Below, piece by piece: positions 59,980 through 64,000 of a stretch of DNA of 64,000 nt. The stretch covers positions 21,692 to 85,691 of the forward strand of contig JAILFA010000025.1 of NCBI GenBank assembly GCA_024687125.1, in the 5' to 3' direction. Numbering within the stretch: position 1 is the stretch's first letter; every line of letters starts with the position of its first letter. The notes below the pieces were generated by a model. The model was not told where the DNA came from. It saw nothing but the letters and a program-made list of their open reading frames with translations, and searched no databases. The DNA comes from Lachnospiraceae bacterium (GTDB lineage: Bacteria > Bacillota > Clostridia > Lachnospirales > Lachnospiraceae). The translations under genes and the position numbers were made by a program.

Positions 59980-61392
59980 ATGAAAACAGTAGCTTTAATA
60001 CCAATAAAACTAAATTCACAAAGATTACATCACAAGAATATTCTCCCAATTGCAGGTCATCCATTGTGCTGGCATATCTGTAATACACTTAATTTGGTTG
60101 AGGGAATAGATGAGGTTTATGTTTACTGTAGTGATGAAATCGTAAAAAACTATATTCCGGCAAGTACGAGATTCCTGAAAAGACCTGAATATCTTGATGG
60201 GGATTTAGTTAAAGGTTTTGATATATATCGCGAGTTTATTAAAGTCGTAGATGCCGATGTGTATGTGTTGGCTCATACGACTTCTCCGTTTATAAAGACA
60301 GAAACTATTCAAACGGCGTTAAATAGGGTTCTGTATTGTGGGTACGATTCTGCTTTTTCGGCAAAGAGAGAGCAGACGTTTGCATGGTATAGGGATAAAA
60401 CTATTAACTATGATCTCAACGATGTTCCCAGAACGCAGGATATTGAACCTGTGTGGATAGAAACAAGCGGATTCTACATATTTAGGAAAGAGATTTATAC
60501 TGAAAACAATAGGCGCATTGGGTTTAAACCTTTTATTCAGGAAGTATCTGGTATTGAAGCTATAGATATTGATGAGAAAAAAGACTTTGAACTGGCAAAG
60601 ATGATGGCAAAAGGAATGGATCGGCCTGGTAACAAGAGAGTTTTGATTGCCGGTCCATGCGTTATAGAGTCTGAAGAAAATGTTATGCTTATAGCTGAGA
60701 AAGTGAAAGGCATAGCTGAAAGGTTGAATCTTGATTACTTCTTCAAAGCTTCATTTGACAAGGCCAATCGTACTAGCATTGATTCGTATCGTGGGCCTGG
60801 AATCGACGAAGGAGTGCGAATTCTAAATCGAGTCAAGGATGAGCTAGAATTAAAGATCTGTACAGATATTCATGAGCCGTGGCAGGCAGAAAAAGTATCG
60901 CAGTTAGCTGACATAATACAGATACCTGCTTTTTTATGTCGTCAAACTGATCTTCTTGTTGCTGCAGCTAAAACAGGGAAGATCATCAATGTTAAGAAGG
61001 CTCAATTCTTGGCTCCATGGGATATGAAGAATGTTGTTAAGAAGCTAGAGGATTCAGGGAATAAAAACATCATGCTCTGTGAGAGAGGCACCTGTTTTGG
61101 GTATAACACACTGGTCGTAGATATGACTGGAATAGTAGAAATGAAGAAGCTGGGGTACCCTGTGGTTTTTGATGCTACGCATTCTGTTCAGAAGCCTGGA
61201 GGTCAGGGTGACGCTACAGGAGGGAATCGTGATTATGTGGAGCCTCTTGCAAAAGCCGCTGTCGCTGCCGGGGCTGATGCATTATTCTTCGAAGTTCATC
61301 CCGATCCTGATAATGCCTTGTCAGATGGACCCAACATGGTAAAACTTGATGAATTTGAAGGTATGCTAGAGAGAATAATAAGGATTTGGTAA
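59980..61392 (+). CDS. kdsA: Fusion of a CMP-sugar cytidylyltransferase and KDO-8-phosphate synthase
   Basis: 470 residues from ATG 59980 (ATG 59968 possible). Residues 1-215 are a NeuA/KdsB-like cytidylyltransferase: [20 protein letters not shown] replaces the usual RxxSKR-type loop, with AHTTSPFI and [11 protein letters not shown]. From about residue 218 the chain is Kds[67 protein letters not shown] and [21 protein letters not shown] are all present, so condensation of PEP with arabinose-5-phosphate is likely. The fusion would couple the first and last committed steps of CMP-KDO synthesis. Confidence 0.92.
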   Translation: MKTVALIPIKLNSQRLHHKNILPIAGHPLCWHICNTLNLVEGIDEVYVYCSDEIVKNYIPASTRFLKRPEYLDGDLVKGFDIYREFIKVVDADVYVLAHTTSPFIKTETIQTALNRVLYCGYDSAFSAKREQTFAWYRDKTINYDLNDVPRTQDIEPVWIETSGFYIFRKEIYTENNRRIGFKPFIQEVSGIEAIDIDEKKDFELAKMMAKGMDRPGNKRVLIAGPCVIESEENVMLIAEKVKGIAERLNLDYFFKASFDKANRTSIDSYRGPGIDEGVRILNRVKDELELKICTDIHEPWQAEKVSQLADIIQIPAFLCRQTDLLVAAAKTGKIINVKKAQFLAPWDMKNVVKKLEDSGNKNIMLCERGTCFGYNTLVVDMTGIVEMKKLGYPVVFDATHSVQKPGGQGDATGGNRDYVEPLAKAAVAAGADALFFEVHPDPDNALSDGPNMVKLDEFEGMLERIIRIW

Positions 61393-61405
61393 GAAAGGTG
61401 TTGTT

Positions 61406-62365
61406 GTGGACAAACTTAATGAGGCAAAAAGAGTTTTTGATATTGAAATAGAAGCACTGAAAAAAACAAGAGAGAGCCTTGATGATACCTTTTTATCTAT
61501 TCTGGACACAATAACAACCTGTGAAGGCAAGGTGATCGTTACTGGTATGGGAAAGCCTGGACATATAGCCACTAAAATTGCAGCTACTTTTTCCAGTTTG
61601 GGTACACCATCATTTTGCTTACATCCTGCTGAAGCAATGCATGGGGATCTTGGAATGATCTCAGAAAAAGATGTTGTGGTTGCTATCAGTTATAGTGGAG
61701 AAAGCGATGAAATAATTCGAATCCTTCCAAGTATAAAAATGATTGGTGCTCGAATAATTGCGCTAACTGGAAATAGTAATTCTACGCTTGCCAAGAGTGC
61801 CGACATAGTTCAGGTTTTTCCAGAGTTTTCTGAGGCTTGCTATTTGGGACTGGCACCAACTTCAAGCACCACCGTAGAACTAGTGTATGGAGATGCTTTG
61901 GCAGTTGTTGCTAGTGCAGTATACGGATTCAAAGATGCAGATTTTGGGAGATTTCATCCGGCAGGAAGTATTGGAAAAAAGTTGGTGCTAAAGGTCTCTG
62001 ATCTTATGGCTACTGGAGAAAAGAATTCGCTAATACGGGATAATGGTAGCATAAAAGATGCGATCGTTGAATTAAGTAAAAAAGGATTAGGGATTGTTTC
62101 TATTATTAATGAGGAGAAAGAATTGCAAGGGATTATTACAGACGGAGATTTACGAAGACTACTTGAAAATGAAGTGAATGTATATTCCCTTAATGTAGAG
62201 GAAACTATGACAAAGAATCCTATAACGATATCATCAGATAAATTGGCAGTAGAGGCAATGAATATAATGAAGAAAAGAAATGTTTCGTGCTTACCGATTG
62301 TGGATGATGGAATACTAGTTGGTACAATACGTTTACAGGATATAATTGGTGTTGGCATTGTTTGA
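61406..62365 (+). CDS. kdsD: Arabinose-5-phosphate isomerase
   Basis: 319 residues from a GTG after AAGAAAGGTGTTGTT. The SIS domain has GKVIVTGMGKPGHIATKIAATFSSLGTPSFCLHPAEAMHGDLGMI and VVVAISYSGESDE, with the conserved His of HPAEAMHGDLG. FHPAGSIGKKL links to two CBS domains (about 205-319). This is the standard KdsD/GutQ build. It makes arabinose-5-phosphate from ribulose-5-phosphate for the adjacent KdsA domain. Confidence 0.95.
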   Translation: MDKLNEAKRVFDIEIEALKKTRESLDDTFLSILDTITTCEGKVIVTGMGKPGHIATKIAATFSSLGTPSFCLHPAEAMHGDLGMISEKDVVVAISYSGESDEIIRILPSIKMIGARIIALTGNSNSTLAKSADIVQVFPEFSEACYLGLAPTSSTTVELVYGDALAVVASAVYGFKDADFGRFHPAGSIGKKLVLKVSDLMATGEKNSLIRDNGSIKDAIVELSKKGLGIVSIINEEKELQGIITDGDLRRLLENEVNVYSLNVEETMTKNPITISSDKLAVEAMNIMKKRNVSCLPIVDDGILVGTIRLQDIIGVGIV

Positions 62366-62382
62366 TTGTTTTGCGGGGACTA

Positions 62383-62412
62383 GGTGCCTGTCGCCATGAA
62401 CAAATTGTGAAC
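62383..62412 (+). repeat. 30-bp direct repeat, left copy
   Basis: GGTGCCTGTC-G-CCATGAACAAATTGTGAAC lies 18 bases after the kdsD stop and recurs with one substitution at 63029-63058. The two copies bracket kdsC. It overlaps an imperfect palindrome GGGGACTAGGTGCCTGTCGCC. Confidence 0.85.
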
Positions 62413-62546
62413 TAGTTGGACTAATCGAGGCAAATGATTTTGGTTCATCTGTAGTATTAAATCAACTTTTAGAAGATCTATATATTATTAGCCATATCAT
62501 AGAGGGCTATATTGATATAAAAAAGCTCCACAATGAGGTGATAGTT

Positions 62547-63056
62547 TTGAAAGATGGCATTAAACATAGAATCAAGTTCCTTGTCATGGATGTTGATGGC
62601 ACACTTACGGACGGTAAGATTTACATGGGACCATCTGGAGAAGTCTTTAAAGCCTTCGACATTAAGGATGGGTGCGGTATATATGATCTGCTTCCGAAAG
62701 CAGGAATCATTCCGGTTATCATTACAGCACGTGAGAGTCAAATAGTCTTGAACAGATCCCACGAGCTTGGCATCACACACGTTTATCAATCATGCCGTGA
62801 TAAGCTTTCGAAACTTTTTGAAATCACTGGTGGAAAATTGGAGGAGGTCGCCTATATTGGTGATGATATCTTAGACCTGCAATGCATGGGGCCAGTAAAG
62901 GATGCAGGAGGAATCACAGCCTGCCCAGTAGATGCTGTAGAAGAGATTAAAAGAATTGCGGATTTCGTTAGTGCTAAACCTGGTGGATCCGGAGCAGTGA
63001 GAGAGTTTATAGAGTGGTTGATAACAACGGTGCCTGTCACCATGAACAAATTGTGA
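62547..63056 (+). CDS. kdsC: KDO-8-phosphate phosphatase
   Basis: 169 residues from TTG 62547, which has GAGGTGATAG just before it; GTG 62538 would overlap that site. Motif I is MDVDGTLTDGKIYMG, followed by FDIKDGCGIYDLL, PVIITARES and AYIGDDILDLQCM, the exact KdsC pattern. It removes the phosphate of KDO-8-P. The last eight codons (PVTMNKL) come from the right copy of a 30-bp direct repeat, so the natural C-terminus appears to have been replaced. Confidence 0.94.
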   Translation: MKDGIKHRIKFLVMDVDGTLTDGKIYMGPSGEVFKAFDIKDGCGIYDLLPKAGIIPVIITARESQIVLNRSHELGITHVYQSCRDKLSKLFEITGGKLEEVAYIGDDILDLQCMGPVKDAGGITACPVDAVEEIKRIADFVSAKPGGSGAVREFIEWLITTVPVTMNKL

Positions 63057-63058
63057 AC
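63029..63058 (+). repeat. 30-bp direct repeat, right copy
   Basis: Same sequence as 62383-62412 with A for G at position 11. It contains the stop codon of kdsC. Confidence 0.85.
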
Positions 63059-63121
63059 AATGAGCTTTGCACTTGAGTTGCAACTTTATGCAAAAAGGGC
63101 TTGCAAAAAACAATCGCGCTA

Positions 63122-63231
63122 CATCCATTGCAAAGGATGGCTCTGTACATCGGAACGCCTGGTCGTTCCGATTGGCTCCGCTACACGGAATGGGAGGCTC
63201 TATCTATCGTACAAGGTGGCTCTCAAGAGCC
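63122..63231. other. Structured region with three hairpins
   Basis: Within 110 bases lie CATCC/GGATG (63122-63139), CGGAACG-CCTGGT-CGTTCCG (63151-63170) and GGCTCT-CA-AGAGCC (63218-63231). The surrounding 63060-63309 is open in all three forward frames and no product is recognised in any. A non-coding RNA, a recombination site or a decayed gene is possible. A small protein ending QEAENLLQSVVNELKSL (frame 63060-63293) cannot be excluded. Confidence 0.4.
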
Positions 63232-63309
63232 GGAATACTCAGGAAGCGGAGAATTTGCTTCAGAGTGTTGTGAACGAGCTGAAATCTCTCTAGATCGTGG
63301 AGGTATACT

Positions 63310-63570
63310 GTGGTGTGGGATGTGCTAAGTAAATTGGCAAGTATCGTGACTATTATTGGATTTCCGATTGTTTTATATAGCTTATATGAAATAATCTATA
63401 AGACAATCGTGGTTTACGATATGTATAGGGAGTCGAACGAAGCGCAAGGGAATACACTCAATGTTGGGAACTATACCCGAAACGATTATCGAAAAGGGAA
63501 AAAGCAGAATCCTATGAGAGAATATCACCTAAAAGGTTATGGAATGGATGATGAGTGCGGGTGGAGGTAA
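63310..63570 (+). CDS. Small single-span membrane protein
   Basis: 86 residues from a GTG preceded by GTGGAGGTATACT. One hydrophobic helix (about 8-30, LASIVTIIGFPIVLYSLYEII) is followed by a hydrophilic, Asn/Tyr/Lys-rich tail. No family is recognised. It stands alone between the KDO genes and the IS, so it may belong to the mobile DNA at this end. Confidence 0.6.
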   Translation: MVWDVLSKLASIVTIIGFPIVLYSLYEIIYKTIVVYDMYRESNEAQGNTLNVGNYTRNDYRKGKKQNPMREYHLKGYGMDDECGWR

Positions 63571-63662
63571 CCTCTGACTTTTCTCAGCTTCTGGGGAAAG
63601 TAGCTCTCGGGAGCAGTTTTTGTTACTATGAATTACTATGAGACATTTTTTGAAGAATAATA

Positions 63663-63846
63663 TCTCAACTTCCGAGGAAATTAACGCTCGAATCGTGAGA
63701 TAAGATTGGAAAGAGTGGCTGGAAAACGCAAAATATTGGAAGTTCTTTGAAAAATCTCAACTTCCGAGGAAATTAACGCTCGAATCGTGAGATAAGATTG
63801 GAAAGAGTGGCTGGAAAACGCAAAATATTGGAAGTTCTTTGAAAAA
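63663..63846. repeat. Two identical 92-bp tandem repeats
   Basis: Copies 63663-63754 and 63755-63846 are identical. Each holds TTAACGCTCGAATCGTGAGATAA and ends in TTGAAAAA. The core AATTAACGCTCGA appears a third time at 63892-63904, between the promoter and start of the transposase gene. Perfect identity implies a recent duplication. Bases 63571-63662 show nothing else. Confidence 0.92.
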
Positions 63847-63850
63847 ACGC

Positions 63851-63879
63851 TTGCATTTGGTGGGTGAACATGGTACGAT
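63851..63879 (+). promoter_or_regulatory. Promoter of the terminal IS gene
   Basis: TTGCAT (63851-63856) and TACGAT (63874-63879) are 17 bp apart, directly after the 92-bp repeats and 36 bases before the start codon. Confidence 0.5.
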
Positions 63880-63915
63880 AATCGAGAGATAATTAACGCT
63901 CGACTGGGAGGTGCC

Positions 63916-64000
63916 ATGTACAAGAAATTTCAGGTCCAGATACCGGGGGTAGCGAGTGGAATTACGATAAAAAAGATCAAGAACACGTCGTACGTCTACT
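63916..64000 (+). CDS. Transposase N-terminus (partial, cut by the window end)
   Basis: ATG 63916 follows CTGGGAGGTGCC. The 28 visible codons read MYKKFQVQIPGVASGITIKK then IKNTSYVY, which resembles the N-terminus of IS1634/IS4-type transposases common in Lachnospiraceae. The catalytic part lies outside the window, so the family is tentative. Confidence 0.55.
   Translation, partial: MYKKFQVQIPGVASGITIKKIKNTSYVY

Overview
The window looks like chromosomal DNA of a Gram-positive anaerobe of the Clostridia, most likely Lachnospiraceae. The evidence is a CpsB/Wzz/CpsD-type capsule control block, LCP and sortase-B-like proteins, a LoaP-type NusG paralogue, typical lipoprotein signals, strong GGAGG-type ribosome sites, and GGDEF-EAL plus HD-GYP cyclic-di-GMP proteins. 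The species assignment is inference. Most of the window is GC-rich, with many long antisense shadow frames. The block from about 50.5 to 63 kb is clearly AT-rich and looks acquired.

Layout. 0-6.8 kb: a large GGDEF-EAL protein faces a minus-strand operon (serine beta-lactamase-like hydrolase, EamA transporter, HAD nucleotidase). 6.8-9.2 kb: a methyltransferase and an HD phosphohydrolase lie between two clusters of a short hairpin motif (CCCGATAAAA / TTTTATCGGG) and three 65-bp tandem repeats. 9.2-11.1 kb: a glutathione peroxidase with a palindromic operator-like promoter, then two related HAD proteins, one fused to a ParB-like domain. 11.3-21.4 kb: a GH2 glycosidase, two zinc dehydrogenases, an amidohydrolase, a membrane protein, an S1-domain protein and a hybrid histidine kinase. 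21.4-31.1 kb: an uncharacterised locus with two GNAT-like proteins, a 1382-residue coiled-coil protein, a small acidic YbjN/chaperone-like protein, a lipoprotein and a membrane GNAT-like protein.

31.1-36.2 kb: metY and cysK follow a 380-bp leader. The leader holds a promoter, a 41-codon ORF with tandem Cys codons and mutually exclusive antiterminator and terminator hairpins, which amounts to a readable cysteine attenuator. An HD-GYP sensor follows. 36.2-38 kb is a mobile-element scar: two divergent XRE regulators, a truncated hypothetical gene and the first 73 codons of a serine recombinase.

38-63 kb is one exopolysaccharide/capsule locus. Its order is cpsB, wzz, cpsD, an Ig-like anchor, LCP, a sortase-like pseudoenzyme, a secreted protein, loaP, a terminator, a GHMP kinase-nucleotidyltransferase fusion, an MNT/HEPN toxin-antitoxin pair, glf, galE, the priming transferase, glycosyltransferases, Wzy, an FkbM methyltransferase, Wzx, a sialyltransferase-like enzyme, and then a KDO module. 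The KDO module is a cytidylyltransferase-KdsA fusion, KdsD and KdsC. Together these predict a Wzx/Wzy-made polymer with galactofuranose and a KDO-type acidic sugar, which is unusual for a Gram-positive cell. The window ends with structured non-coding DNA, a small membrane protein, two identical 92-bp repeats and the first codons of an IS transposase.

The best candidates for something new are the cysteine attenuator, the Gram-positive KDO polymer module, the 21-31 kb locus with its large protein and chaperone-like partner, and the TCCC(G/T)AT(A/G)AAA hairpin repeat family.
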